Assembly: GCA_964613305.1 (NCBI GenBank)
Contig: CAZTII010000014.1
Coordinates: forward strand, 1 to 34,433
DNA length: 34,433 nucleotides
Direction of reading: 5' to 3'
From: CAZTII01 sp964613305
GTDB taxonomy: Bacteria; Bacillota_I; Bacilli_A; Erysipelotrichales; Erysipelotrichaceae
Of this stretch, positions 14,262 to 22,883 are shown in pieces; the stretch's first letter is position 1; every line of letters begins with the position of its first letter. Made by a program: the position numbers and the translations under genes. Below the pieces are notes generated by a model. The model was not told the DNA's origin and did not search any database. It was given only the letters and a program-made list of their open reading frames with translations.

Positions 14262-15910
14262 ACTTGTTTATCCTCTTTTCTTCTTCGTTTGTTAGCGTAC
14301 ATTTGTTCGTCAATGAAATGATAGAAGTATTGATAGGTGCTCCAACGATTCTTTTCGTATTTTCCATAGCCAATACTAATCTTTAATGGTTGATTATTTT
14401 CTCCGATAAATGTTTTGCTTAAAGTTTCGATTTCTTTTTCTATTTCAATCATTTCATCTTCTGTCTTATTTGTCAATAGACAAGCAAATTCATCGCCACC
14501 AATACGATAAACGATGTGTTTAGGTCCAATCACAGTAGATAAACAAGCATATGCGTTTTTAATCACTTCATCTCCAGATAAATGGCCATACGTATCATTT
14601 ACTTGTTTAAGATTGTCAATATCTCCTAAAAGAAGCCATACATTGTTTTCATGGTCAAATAATGTATCAAAATGTTGAATGACTTTTTCGTAAGCTGTTC
14701 TATTTTTAGCTTGTGTGAGTAAATCGGTGTACGCTAAACGTTCATATGTTATGGCATCATATGAACTTTTTCTTATTTTTTGTGATTCAATAATAGCAAA
14801 AATACTTAATAAAATCATAAAGATATCAAAAGTTATATGAACACCCGATCCAAAATTGATAATTTTACCTGTTACTAAATAGTACATATCGAGTAGAAAG
14901 CCAAAAAGTGGAATAATCGCTGCATAAAAGGAAGGATGGATTTTTTTGTTTTTATAAATAAACGTTTCAATAGTAATAGAAATAAGAATGTAAAGTAAAT
15001 ATAGAGTGATGAAGAAATTAGTGATGTAAATGGACTGGAAAAAATCATACCAACCTAATACATGGAGAGTAGTTAATAAGATTGCTTGGATTAAAAATAA
15101 TCCTAAGAAATAACCATCAAATTGTTTATGGTGTTTTTCATATGCGGTATGAAAATAACCAACCATGAAAATAGGAATGATGTTTAAAGAGACAAAGGCA
15201 AATCGAGTACCAAGAAAATAATTGTTCGTGATAAATTGTAAACTTTGACTTTCGCCAATAAACAAAGCACACACTGCTAAATTGGTACAAGCTAAATAAA
15301 GGATTGATTTATCTTTATTCTGTTTTGATGAAGAAAAATACGAAAAAAGTAGAAAAGAAGCTAAAACAAAGATAAACAGCGCTGTAAGTAACATAAAAAG
15401 ATTCTTTTTAATGATATAAGCATATAAAGCGGTTTTTGTGCCGATATGAATTTCATTGTAAAAGCCAGAAAAGTTTCTAAATTGTGATTGAACTGTCACC
15501 GAAATTGGTTTATTGGCCATATCACATGTCAGTGGTGCCATTAACCAAATACTTGACGGCGAAATCGTAGTAATATTATTTTCTATGGGATCATAATGAA
15601 TGACTTCTTTACCGTCGATAGTAACAAAATACGATTGTAATGAAGCTCTAAATAAAATATATTGATTATGAGTAACAGAAGAAGGTAAGGTGTTTGTTAT
15701 TGTAACAGGTTCATTCGGAGTAGACTTTAGTTGAAGAAGCAAGGATACATCCTTATTATTCATCATCCAATGGTCGTTAAGAGGTGTAGTAGCTTCCGGT
15801 GTAAGTCGAACATCCATTGGCGAGGAACTTGCACCTAAGACAAGTATCGCTAAGAACATCATGGTATATCCAACTTTTAATAAAATGGACAGTTGTGATT
15901 TTATTTTCAT
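14258..15910 (-). CDS. Membrane-bound diguanylate cyclase (GGDEF)
   Basis: A 550-residue sensor-type protein. It has a signal/anchor helix at about residues 10-28, then an extracytoplasmic domain of about 130 residues (28-165), then seven or eight transmembrane helices (about 168-375). This order resembles 7TMR-DISM receptors. The C-terminal GGDEF domain has DIDNLKQVNDTYGHLSGDEV and an intact G471-G-D-E-F475 in YRIGGDEFACLL, so it should make c-di-GMP. The inhibitory I-site RxxD is absent: the four residues at 462-465 are GPKH. The product would therefore not be feedback-inhibited through this site. It is transcribed with the YbjQ-family gene from an extended -10 promoter at 15930-15938. Confidence 0.87.
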   Translation of the reverse strand: MKIKSQLSILLKVGYTMMFLAILVLGASSSPMDVRLTPEATTPLNDHWMMNNKDVSLLLQLKSTPNEPVTITNTLPSSVTHNQYILFRASLQSYFVTIDGKEVIHYDPIENNITTISPSSIWLMAPLTCDMANKPISVTVQSQFRNFSGFYNEIHIGTKTALYAYIIKKNLFMLLTALFIFVLASFLLFSYFSSSKQNKDKSILYLACTNLAVCALFIGESQSLQFITNNYFLGTRFAFVSLNIIPIFMVGYFHTAYEKHHKQFDGYFLGLFLIQAILLTTLHVLGWYDFFQSIYITNFFITLYLLYILISITIETFIYKNKKIHPSFYAAIIPLFGFLLDMYYLVTGKIINFGSGVHITFDIFMILLSIFAIIESQKIRKSSYDAITYERLAYTDLLTQAKNRTAYEKVIQHFDTLFDHENNVWLLLGDIDNLKQVNDTYGHLSGDEVIKNAYACLSTVIGPKHIVYRIGGDEFACLLTNKTEDEMIEIEKEIETLSKTFIGENNQPLKISIGYGKYEKNRWSTYQYFYHFIDEQMYANKRRRKEDKQV

Positions 15911-15929
15911 AGTGAATTCCTCTCAAATA

Positions 15930-15938
15930 AGTATATCA
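15930..15938 (-). promoter_or_regulatory. Extended -10 promoter of the minus-strand GGDEF gene
   Basis: Minus-strand TGATATACT, an extended -10 (TGn plus TATACT), lies about 20 nt upstream of the start codon. No convincing -35 is seen. The same 9-mer serves the divergent operon at 16042-16050. Confidence 0.5.
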
Positions 15939-16041
15939 TGACTAAATAACAAAGAGTAAAAAAAATAAAAAATAATCGATGTAATAACACCAAGATAAGA
16001 AATAATGAATACTATAAAATAGTCAATCATTAAACCGTGTA

Positions 16042-16050
16042 TGATATACT
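16042..16050 (+). promoter_or_regulatory. Extended -10 promoter of the AtpI-like/DUF1146 genes
   Basis: TGATATACT with the hexamer TATACT at 16045-16050, 33 nt before the start codon. It is the same element as in the divergent promoter, about 110 bp away. Confidence 0.5.
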
Positions 16051-16082
16051 TATCTTGTAAAAGAAGAAGGGTAGGAAATCGT

Positions 16083-16430
16083 ATGAAATCAATCGCAAAA
16101 GAAATATTAAAACCGACCATCATGGTCTCTGTTGTTTGTGCTGTTATTGGTTTAGTCTTCAATGTAACAGTAAGTTTAGGAATACTGCTTGGTTCAGTTT
16201 TTTCAGTATGGCATTTGTATCGTATTGAGAGAAATGTGGATGCCATTTTAGGTTCTCAAAAGAATATTGGTAAGACGGCATTTTTATTTTTAACCGATTT
16301 AGTGTTATTAAGTTGTCCACTTCTTATCGCAGTAGCTTTTCCAACGTATTTTAATGTGGTTGGTGTTGCGGTTGGTTTACTAAGTAGTAAAATTGCGTTG
16401 TATTTAAATAATTTTAAACGAGGTGTATAG
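16083..16430 (+). CDS. Small four-helix membrane protein, AtpI-like (ATP synthase subunit I family)
   Basis: A 115-residue protein with four hydrophobic segments (about residues 12-30, 33-48, 65-85 and 88-105) and a basic loop between helices 2 and 3 (YRIERNVDAILG). The ATG at 16083 is preferred over the upstream in-frame ATG at 16041, because the -10 element begins there and the GGGTAGGA site precedes 16083. Size, topology and the neighbouring DUF1146 gene fit the AtpI/subunit I assembly factor found just ahead of Firmicute atp operons. No atp gene is present here. Assignment is by architecture and context, not strong motifs. Confidence 0.5.
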   Translation: MKSIAKEILKPTIMVSVVCAVIGLVFNVTVSLGILLGSVFSVWHLYRIERNVDAILGSQKNIGKTAFLFLTDLVLLSCPLLIAVAFPTYFNVVGVAVGLLSSKIALYLNNFKRGV

Positions 16431-16431
16431 A

Positions 16432-16623
16432 ATGAATTATTTTGTAAAGTTTTTTATTTATAGTAGTTGCTTAATTATTGTTATGATTGCGTTAAGTGGC
16501 ATTGATTTTGAAAAAATAATGCGACGTAATAAAGTAAAAGAAATCCAATTGTTAATTATTTGTCTTTCTATGGCATTAGCGTATCTAATTAGTAATTTTT
16601 TAATTGCATTACTTCCTTTTTAA
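16432..16623 (+). CDS. DUF1146 (YwzB-like) small membrane protein
   Basis: A 63-residue protein with two transmembrane helices and the diagnostic middle ALSGIDFEKIMRRNKVKEIQ followed by LLIICLSMALAYLISNF. DUF1146 proteins (YwzB in Bacillus) are usually coded near the ATP synthase or murein genes; function unknown. The ATG at 16432 is preferred over the GTG at 16423, since AGGTG then lies 7 nt upstream. It begins one nucleotide after the AtpI-like stop codon, so the two are co-translated. Confidence 0.8.
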   Translation: MNYFVKFFIYSSCLIIVMIALSGIDFEKIMRRNKVKEIQLLIICLSMALAYLISNFLIALLPF

Positions 16624-16690
16624 TGAATATATGAATTTATATGAATGAAAACAACTAAATTCTGTGTATTATATGAATTATAAATTAGTA

Positions 16691-16718
16691 TTGTTAGTTT
16701 TTACGAACGTGCTATAAT
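16691..16718 (+). promoter_or_regulatory. Promoter of the second GGDEF gene
   Basis: -35 TTGTTA (16691-16696), 16-bp spacer ending in TGC, consensus -10 TATAAT (16713-16718), that is, an extended -10. The start codon is 33 nt downstream. Confidence 0.75.
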
Positions 16719-16750
16719 AATGATATAAATTACAAAGGAGATTATAGGGG

Positions 16751-17821
16751 ATGGTATCAGTAGAGAAAGTCCCAAAATGGGTAGAGCCATCGTTAAAGCT
16801 TTGCCGCTCGATTCAATGGGTTGCTGGGTTTAGTTATGGAGTATTGAGTTTATTTTTCTTTTATATCGCAATTTATCAAATTGCGCTGGCATTACTTATC
16901 GCATCACTGTTAAATATTGGTTTTCTTTTTTTTCCTAAAACCAATATTTCAGGAATTACACTGATGAATCATGTTATTGCGATTGTTTTAGGCTTGTTTA
17001 TCACGCCACTACTTGGGTGGAAAGCAGGAATACAAAACGGTATTTTTATTTGTTTTGCCTATATTTTTTTTAACCCGTTTAAACGTAAATCAACAATGCT
17101 TTTTATTAATTTGGCGGCCTTTGTGGCATATATTTATTTGCTTTTATATGTTAGTAATGAACAGGCACTGATTCCATTGAATGATATTTTAATTATGAGA
17201 ATACACATTGTGTTTTATACTGCTTTAGCGTCAACCATTGTTCTTGGTATTAATATGGCGGATTTGTCGAATATGTTTAAAAAGAACCAGGATGATGTTG
17301 TTAAAAATCATTATGCAACATTAGCGTATCATGATTCGTTAACTGGTTTATACAATCGTCGTGGTATTTCACAAGTTTTAATAGATAAATGGGAAGAGTC
17401 AATAAAAGAAAAAGAACCATTTTATGTGGTGATGGGTGATATTGATAATTTCAAACAAGTGAATGATGGATATGGTCATTGGACTGGTGATGAAGTGTTA
17501 AAATTATTTGCGTTAGTGGCAAAGAAAACATTGCGTCAAACGGAAGAAATTGGTCGATGGGGTGGAGATGAGTTTATTGTTGTGATTGATAATGTTCCAA
17601 CGATTGATATGGTTGAAGCAATTATGGTTCGTGTGAAAGATGAAGTAGAAAAATATATCGTAGAAAATAACTTTATATGTCCGTTTACGATGAGTTTTGG
17701 AATTGCTTCAAGTAAAGAAAAAAAGGATTTAAATCAACTTCTTGTCAAGGCAGATGAGTTGATGTACGAAGCGAAAGCAAAGGGAAGAAATAGTATTGTT
17801 GTGGAAAATGGTGATAATTAA
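16751..17821 (+). CDS. Membrane diguanylate cyclase (GGDEF)
   Basis: A 356-residue protein. The N-terminal half has six hydrophobic helices (about residues 20-175) with very short loops, so sensing would be within the membrane. A linker leads to the C-terminal GGDEF domain: HDSLTGLYNRRG, MGDIDNFKQVNDGYGHWTGDEV and G271-G-D-E-F275 in IGRWGGDEF. The cyclase site is intact. The inhibitory site reads R262-Q-T-E265, the RxxD pattern with Glu in place of Asp, so feedback inhibition may be weak. AAAGGAG lies 10 nt before the ATG. It has its own promoter and terminator. Confidence 0.9.
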   Translation: MVSVEKVPKWVEPSLKLCRSIQWVAGFSYGVLSLFFFYIAIYQIALALLIASLLNIGFLFFPKTNISGITLMNHVIAIVLGLFITPLLGWKAGIQNGIFICFAYIFFNPFKRKSTMLFINLAAFVAYIYLLLYVSNEQALIPLNDILIMRIHIVFYTALASTIVLGINMADLSNMFKKNQDDVVKNHYATLAYHDSLTGLYNRRGISQVLIDKWEESIKEKEPFYVVMGDIDNFKQVNDGYGHWTGDEVLKLFALVAKKTLRQTEEIGRWGGDEFIVVIDNVPTIDMVEAIMVRVKDEVEKYIVENNFICPFTMSFGIASSKEKKDLNQLLVKADELMYEAKAKGRNSIVVENGDN

Positions 17822-17838
17822 ATATCATCTTTTTTTTT
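17810..17838 (+). terminator. Terminator of the second GGDEF gene
   Basis: GGTGATA (17810-17816), loop ATTAAA, TATCATC (17823-17829), then nine T. The 5' arm uses the last codons of the gene. Confidence 0.82.
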
Positions 17839-17908
17839 ATGACATTGTATTTAAGTGCTACTAGATAATTTCTGATGTATAATGTTTGAGATGAAAGGTG
17901 TGATGGAT

Positions 17909-18889
17909 ATGATTAATAAAAAAATTGGTATAGGTATTTATTCATCTAGTACACCTATATCATGTTTAACAAAAACTAGGTATCAACGAGGATTTGATTA
18001 TTTGACAAGTAAAGGATTTAATGTGATCAATGGGTCTTTGTTTGAAAAAAGTGATTTTTATCGTTCTGGAACAATTTTAGAACGAGCGAAAGAGTTTAAT
18101 GAATTGTTGTATAATCCAGAAGTAGATATTTTAATGCCATCCATTGGTGGATTAAATTCAAATTCATTGTTGCCTTACATTGATTATAACTATTTAAAAG
18201 AACATCCTAAAATTATTATTGGATTTTCCGATACATGTGCTATCTCATTAGCGATTTTAGCAAAAACAAAGTTAATAACATATTATGGACAATCATTGTG
18301 TGCTACGTTTGGTGAACTTGAACCATTTGTGCAGCTATCATATGAAAGTTTTATCAATACGTTATTTAAGAAAAATATTGTTTATCAAGAAGCTCCATTT
18401 TGGACGGATGAATTTATTGAATGGGAAAGTCAAAAAGAAGCAAAGAAGGCATATGTTAATGAGTGGGGTTCAATAGGTAGTGGGGTCATTGAAGGACGTT
18501 TGATTGGTGGTAATTTAAATACGATGGAAGGATTTATATTAAGTGAGTATTGGCCAACAATAGAACAAGGAGATATTTTATTTTTAGAAGATTCCATGAA
18601 GGATGCGCAAACCATTGAAAGAAGCTTTGCGATGTTAAAGCTTGCGGGTATTTTTGATAAAGTTTCCGCCATTATTTTAGGTAAACATGAATTGTATAAT
18701 TCAAATAATACGAAGCGATTACCAAAAGATGTGTTACAAGAAGTTTTGATGGAACATGATATTCCTATTTTATATGATGTGGATTGTGGTCATACTCATC
18801 CAATGTATTTATTACCAATAGGAAGTAAGATTCGTTTAGATTTAAAACAAAAAACAATACAATTGATAGGAGAAGAAAACAATGGTTAG
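17909..18889 (+). CDS. S66-family peptidase (LD-carboxypeptidase / MccF-like)
   Basis: A 326-residue serine peptidase of family S66. The start is set at 17909 because AAAGGTG lies 8 nt upstream, and because a TATAAT (17878-17883) overlaps the first in-frame ATG at 17882, making that one unlikely to be transcribed. The nucleophile is S107 in IIGFSDTCA. The Glu is in DILFLEDSMKDAQTIERSF and the His in DCGHTHPMYLLPIG. RLIGGNLNT is also a family block. The GHTxPM...LPIG ending is closer to MccF (microcin C7 self-immunity, amide hydrolysis of peptidyl-nucleotides) than to murein LD-carboxypeptidases. It is cytoplasmic. It overlaps the next gene by 8 nt. The substrate could be murein tetrapeptide or a toxic aminoacyl conjugate. 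Confidence 0.85.
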   Translation: MINKKIGIGIYSSSTPISCLTKTRYQRGFDYLTSKGFNVINGSLFEKSDFYRSGTILERAKEFNELLYNPEVDILMPSIGGLNSNSLLPYIDYNYLKEHPKIIIGFSDTCAISLAILAKTKLITYYGQSLCATFGELEPFVQLSYESFINTLFKKNIVYQEAPFWTDEFIEWESQKEAKKAYVNEWGSIGSGVIEGRLIGGNLNTMEGFILSEYWPTIEQGDILFLEDSMKDAQTIERSFAMLKLAGIFDKVSAIILGKHELYNSNNTKRLPKDVLQEVLMEHDIPILYDVDCGHTHPMYLLPIGSKIRLDLKQKTIQLIGEENNG

Positions 18890-19925
18890 TTTTAGAAATG
18901 ATTATAATGAATTGTGTCATCCAGATGTATTAAAACGATTAAGTGAAAGTAGTAATGTTTCTTATGTTGGCTATGGTTGTGATGATGTTTGTAAAAGCGC
19001 TAGAAAGAAAATTCAAGATGTTTTACAATGTGAAAGTGATGTTCATTTTTTAGTTGGTGGAACACAAAGTAATATGGTGGTGATTTCATCGATTTTAAGG
19101 CCTTATCAAGGGGTTATTAGTGCAGTGAGTGGTCACATCAATGGTCATGAAACAGGGGCTGTAGAGTCGCTAGGACATAAAATTATAACGATTGATTCTA
19201 ATGATGGTAAAATATATCCAACTAGTATTAAAAAGATAATGGATGATTTTAATGGTGATAGTAACCATGAACATACAGTCATGCCAGCGATGGTATATAT
19301 TTCTAATCCGACGGAACTTGGAACTATTTATACGTATGATGAGTTAAAACAATTAAAAGATGTGTGCACTTCGTATAAAATTCCTTTGTTTTTAGATGGA
19401 GCTCGTCTTGCGTATGCATTAAGCGCAAAAGGTAATGATGTACAATTAAAAGACTATAAGGATTTAGTCGATGTGTTTTATATTGGTGGTACAAAATGTG
19501 GTGCAATGTTTGGTGAAGCGATTGTGTTTAATGATTTAAACTTAGGAAAAGATTTTCGTTTTAGCATGAAACAAAAAGGAGCGATGCTAGCGAAAGGGTT
19601 TATTTTAGGATTACAATTTGATGAACTTTTCTCAAATAATTTATATTATCGTATTGGAGAATATGCGAATAATATCGCTTCTTATTTAGATGATGAACTA
19701 CAAAAATTAGGGATTACAATGTTTTCCGAACGCTTTAGTAATCAACTATTCATTGTGTTAGATAATTCGACAATTGATAAATTACGCGAAAACTATGAAT
19801 TTGAAGTGTGGGGTAAAGTAAACGATAATCAAACATGTATTCGATTAGTTGTCTCTTGGGCAACTAAAATGAATGGGGTACATCAGTTGATTGAGGATTT
19901 GAAAAATATAACTCATTGTTACTAA
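18882..19925 (+). CDS. ltaE: Low-specificity L-threonine aldolase (PLP-dependent)
   Basis: A 347-residue fold-type I PLP enzyme of the threonine aldolase/beta-eliminating lyase family, splitting threonine or allo-threonine to glycine and acetaldehyde. It begins with FRNDYNELCHPDVLKRL (usual FxNDY start). It has GGTQSN for phosphate binding, HINGHETGAVE, the LDGARLAYAL block with the PLP-ring Asp, and the Schiff-base Lys in YIGGTKCGAMFGEA. The start codon lies inside the S66 peptidase gene, with GGAG about 9 nt upstream, so translation of the pair is coupled. The strong terminator starts within the last codons. Confidence 0.85.
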   Translation: MVSFRNDYNELCHPDVLKRLSESSNVSYVGYGCDDVCKSARKKIQDVLQCESDVHFLVGGTQSNMVVISSILRPYQGVISAVSGHINGHETGAVESLGHKIITIDSNDGKIYPTSIKKIMDDFNGDSNHEHTVMPAMVYISNPTELGTIYTYDELKQLKDVCTSYKIPLFLDGARLAYALSAKGNDVQLKDYKDLVDVFYIGGTKCGAMFGEAIVFNDLNLGKDFRFSMKQKGAMLAKGFILGLQFDELFSNNLYYRIGEYANNIASYLDDELQKLGITMFSERFSNQLFIVLDNSTIDKLRENYEFEVWGKVNDNQTCIRLVVSWATKMNGVHQLIEDLKNITHCY

Positions 19926-19941
19926 AAACAATGAGTTTTTT
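19910..19941 (+). terminator. Terminator after the threonine aldolase gene
   Basis: A perfect 11-bp stem AACTCATTGTT / AACAATGAGTT (19910-19920 and 19927-19937) with a six-nucleotide loop and a T run. Confidence 0.92.
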
Positions 19942-20041
19942 AAAAAAATGGTAAATGCAACCGAAAAGTGGCAAAATGATAAGGATAAGTGGTAGTGCAA
20001 CTGATAGTTTTTAGACTATATTGTTGGTGGAGGAAGTAAGT

Positions 20042-21391
20042 ATGAAATTTAGTGATAAATGTGCAAAGCTAAGAAAAGACAATAATTTATCTCAAGAGTT
20101 ATTGGCAGAGAAAATGAATGTGTCGCGTCAAGCGGTGTCAAAGTGGGAATCAGGTCAATCATATCCTGATATGGAAAAGATGTTACAACTGTGTAAAATA
20201 TTCAATTGTACTTTGGATGAACTGATGGATGATGGAGCGTTAGGTAAGATTGAAAAACTTAAGGCGAAGGATGTTGTTGATGATTTATTGAAGTTAGTAA
20301 CCAACGTATACAATATGTTTCTATGCATGAAGTTTAAACAAAAAATAAGCTGTTTGTTTGAAATGGCAGTCATTGTCTTTATTTTATTTCTTATTAGTTT
20401 CTTTACTATTAGCGTAGTGAGTTATTTTATTGGTGGTATTTTATCGTTTAATGGATCTTGGATTATTAATCGATTTATAACGAACATACTATGGATTATT
20501 TGTATTGGAATTGGTATTTTAATCACTTTCCACCTATTTAAAATTCGTTATTTGGATTATTATGTAACGATTGTCGATGACACTGTTAGTGAAAAAAGCA
20601 TTGAAGAAGCCGTTGATAAAAAAGAATTTAATTCATCGAAAAAAGAAAAAATTATTATTCGTGATGTAAATCATGGATTATTAAAACCATTTCGCTTTTT
20701 AGGTAAAATGATTGTTGTTTGTATGCGTTCCTTAACATTTTTCTTCTTTTTAATGAGTGGTTTAATGTTTGTTGTTTTAATGGTAGGTTTTTTCTTCTTT
20801 GTAATACATGCGAAAATTAATGTTTTATTTGTTTGTCTTTCTATTTTCTTTCTAGCTCTTAGTATACTGTTGTATCCGGTGATTGATAGCTTGTATGGTT
20901 TTGTTTTCAATAAAGCAACAGTTAGTAGTTATTATTTAAGGATGTTGATTGTTGGTGGTGTTTTATTAGGTTTTTCATTGGCAGGTACAATGACATGTGC
21001 ATTTAATTTTAAACAACAAGAAACTGTTCCAGAGTATCTTAAGCGCAGTGATGTATTGAATGTTAAAATGGCGGATAATTTAGTTATTATTGACTATGGT
21101 AATACATATACTTATCGTGTCGATGAGACGAAAGAAGATATTGAAATTATAGCTACGTATTTAAAGTGGGAAAAAGTTGAAATTCAACAAGTTGATTCTG
21201 AACAATTTAAAGTTACTCAAGTTGTGACAAAGGATTATTTTACGCCTATTGATGGCTATCGATTGTTGGTTGATAGTGCCAAACGAAATGAAACGTTTGT
21301 TGTTAATCATAATGAAAAACGTATTGAAATTGTGGCGAATAGTAAAGTGATAGAACAATTAAAAAACAATAGTGTTGCCTTTAAAAAATAA
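20042..21391 (+). CDS. XRE-family HTH protein with membrane domain
   Basis: A 449-residue protein. Residues about 5-60 are a typical XRE/Cro helix-turn-helix (LRKDNNLSQELLAEKMNVSR, QAVSKWESGQSYPD, FNCTLDELM). The rest holds about six hydrophobic segments in two groups (about 105-170 and 225-315) and a C-terminal extracytoplasmic domain of about 130 residues. The ATG at 20042 has GGAGG 8 nt upstream. The TTG at 20021 reads through that site and is rejected. A DNA-binding head on a multi-pass membrane anchor suggests a one-component sensor that responds to an envelope signal while bound to DNA. The targets are unknown. The gene has its own terminator. Confidence 0.75.
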   Translation: MKFSDKCAKLRKDNNLSQELLAEKMNVSRQAVSKWESGQSYPDMEKMLQLCKIFNCTLDELMDDGALGKIEKLKAKDVVDDLLKLVTNVYNMFLCMKFKQKISCLFEMAVIVFILFLISFFTISVVSYFIGGILSFNGSWIINRFITNILWIICIGIGILITFHLFKIRYLDYYVTIVDDTVSEKSIEEAVDKKEFNSSKKEKIIIRDVNHGLLKPFRFLGKMIVVCMRSLTFFFFLMSGLMFVVLMVGFFFFVIHAKINVLFVCLSIFFLALSILLYPVIDSLYGFVFNKATVSSYYLRMLIVGGVLLGFSLAGTMTCAFNFKQQETVPEYLKRSDVLNVKMADNLVIIDYGNTYTYRVDETKEDIEIIATYLKWEKVEIQQVDSEQFKVTQVVTKDYFTPIDGYRLLVDSAKRNETFVVNHNEKRIEIVANSKVIEQLKNNSVAFKK

Positions 21392-21410
21392 CGTCGAAAG
21401 ACGTTTTTTT
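21390..21410 (+). terminator. Terminator after the XRE membrane regulator
   Basis: AACGTC, GAAA tetraloop, GACGTT, then five T. It overlaps the stop codon. Confidence 0.85.
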
Positions 21411-21449
21411 AAAAGTAGTGTATACTAATTGTATAAATGGAGGAAGTAT

Positions 21450-22847
21450 ATGATAGTTAAACAATTTAATAACAATGAAGTAGATGCTAGGTTTTATCTT
21501 TGTAGTAGTGAACAAATACTACCAACATCTGTTTCTGATAAGATTTCAGCAATGGTTAAAAATGATCGATTCAATTTTAAATCAACAAAGGTGTTTTATG
21601 GTGATGTGGATAATATTGTTGTAGGTATGGAAAAGAGTGATAGCGTTTCTTTGCGTCATGCGATGAATAAAGTGATGGATATTGTTAAAGAAGAAAAATA
21701 TCGTACCATCGTTATTACTTCTGAAGCAAAACAGTACAAAGTGATCGTTGAAATGATGATGGTTGGTAGTTATAGTTTCAATGAGTATAAGAGTGATAAA
21801 AAACAATGGTTGTTAGAAACAGTATATGTTGATGGAAACGTTGATGAAAAAGATATTCATGAAGCAGTTATGGTTGGTAATAGTATTAATGTTGCGAGAA
21901 GCTTAGTAGATGCACCATCCATTACTATGTATCCAGAAACATTGGCTGAAAAAGCAATTGAATTAGGTCAACAACATGGTTTTGACGTTGAAGTGAAAGA
22001 GTTAAATGAGATTAAGGAATTGGGAATGAATGCTTTTTTAGCAGTTGCTCAAGGCAGTTCTAAACAACCTAAACTCATTGTAGCTCGCTATCAAGGAAAC
22101 AAAGATAGCTCTGAAATTTTAGGCCTGGTTGGTAAAGGTGTAACGTATGATTCTGGTGGATATTCAATCAAACCAACCAATAGTATGGTCACAATGAAAA
22201 GTGATATGGCGGGTGCTGCAGCCGTGTTATCAGCGATTTCCTTAATTGCTCAAGCTAAGGTAAACATTAATGTTACTGTGGTGATTGCGGCGTGTGAAAA
22301 CATGATTTCAGGTGATGGATATAAGCCAGGTGATATCGTTAAAACGATGAAAGGGAAAACAATCTTTATTGGTAATACCGATGCGGAAGGTAGAGTTACT
22401 TTAGTTGATGCGGTGTATTATGCAATAGAAAAGGAAAAAGTTTCTAAGGTAATTGATTTAGCGACATTAACTGGGGCAGCCATCGTATCTTTAGGTGATT
22501 TGTGTGCAGCTACTTTTACAAACAATCAACAGTTTTTAAATGATTATCATTGTTGTGCTTCTAGTGTTGATGAATTTGTGTGGCAATTACCTCTTCAAGA
22601 GTTTTATCGTGATGATATTAAACATCATGAAGCAGACTATATTAATACCGCTTCTACCGTATCAGGAGCTCCTGGTAGTGCTGCCGGCGCTTTCTTAATT
22701 GAAGAGTTTGTGGAAGGTAAAGATTGGATTCATGTTGATATAGCAGGTCCTTCTCATTTTAGTCGTGATAGAGGCTTTTATAAAAAAGGCGCAAGTGGTT
22801 ATGGTGTAAAAACATTGTATGAACTTGCGAAAAAAATGAGTCAATAA
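21450..22847 (+). CDS. pepA: Leucyl aminopeptidase (M17 family)
   Basis: A 465-residue cytosolic metallo-aminopeptidase that removes N-terminal residues from peptides and acts as a hexamer with two metal ions. The catalytic domain has VGKGVTYDSGGYSIKP (K229, D234), KSDMAGAAAV, the signature NTDAEGRVTL (N309-L318) with D311 and E313 as metal ligands and R315 in the active site, and DLATLTGAAIVSLGD. The N-terminal domain (1-150) is more variable, as is usual. The ATG at 21450 has GGAGG 6 nt upstream. TATACT at 21421-21426 may be its -10. Confidence 0.92.
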   Translation: MIVKQFNNNEVDARFYLCSSEQILPTSVSDKISAMVKNDRFNFKSTKVFYGDVDNIVVGMEKSDSVSLRHAMNKVMDIVKEEKYRTIVITSEAKQYKVIVEMMMVGSYSFNEYKSDKKQWLLETVYVDGNVDEKDIHEAVMVGNSINVARSLVDAPSITMYPETLAEKAIELGQQHGFDVEVKELNEIKELGMNAFLAVAQGSSKQPKLIVARYQGNKDSSEILGLVGKGVTYDSGGYSIKPTNSMVTMKSDMAGAAAVLSAISLIAQAKVNINVTVVIAACENMISGDGYKPGDIVKTMKGKTIFIGNTDAEGRVTLVDAVYYAIEKEKVSKVIDLATLTGAAIVSLGDLCAATFTNNQQFLNDYHCCASSVDEFVWQLPLQEFYRDDIKHHEADYINTASTVSGAPGSAAGAFLIEEFVEGKDWIHVDIAGPSHFSRDRGFYKKGASGYGVKTLYELAKKMSQ

Positions 22848-22852
22848 AATTA

Positions 22853-22881
22853 TTGACATCGATAAATGCAGTATTTATACT
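22853..22881 (+). promoter_or_regulatory. Consensus promoter of the fluoride riboswitch transcript
   Basis: TTGACA (22853-22858), exactly 17 bp, TATACT (22876-22881). The -35 box overlaps the inverted repeat GTCAATA-AAAT-TATTGAC (22840-22857) that spans the pepA stop codon. Confidence 0.88.
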
Positions 22882-22883
22882 AA

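Noticed and set aside
15923..16246. 107-codon open frame on the minus strand
   Set aside because: Lies opposite the AtpI-like gene and its promoter; no RBS; amino-acid make-up looks like an antisense shadow.
22840..22857. Inverted repeat after pepA as a terminator
   Set aside because: Short stem with no T run, and it overlaps a consensus -35; more likely an operator or chance. Listed only as part of the fluoride promoter finding.
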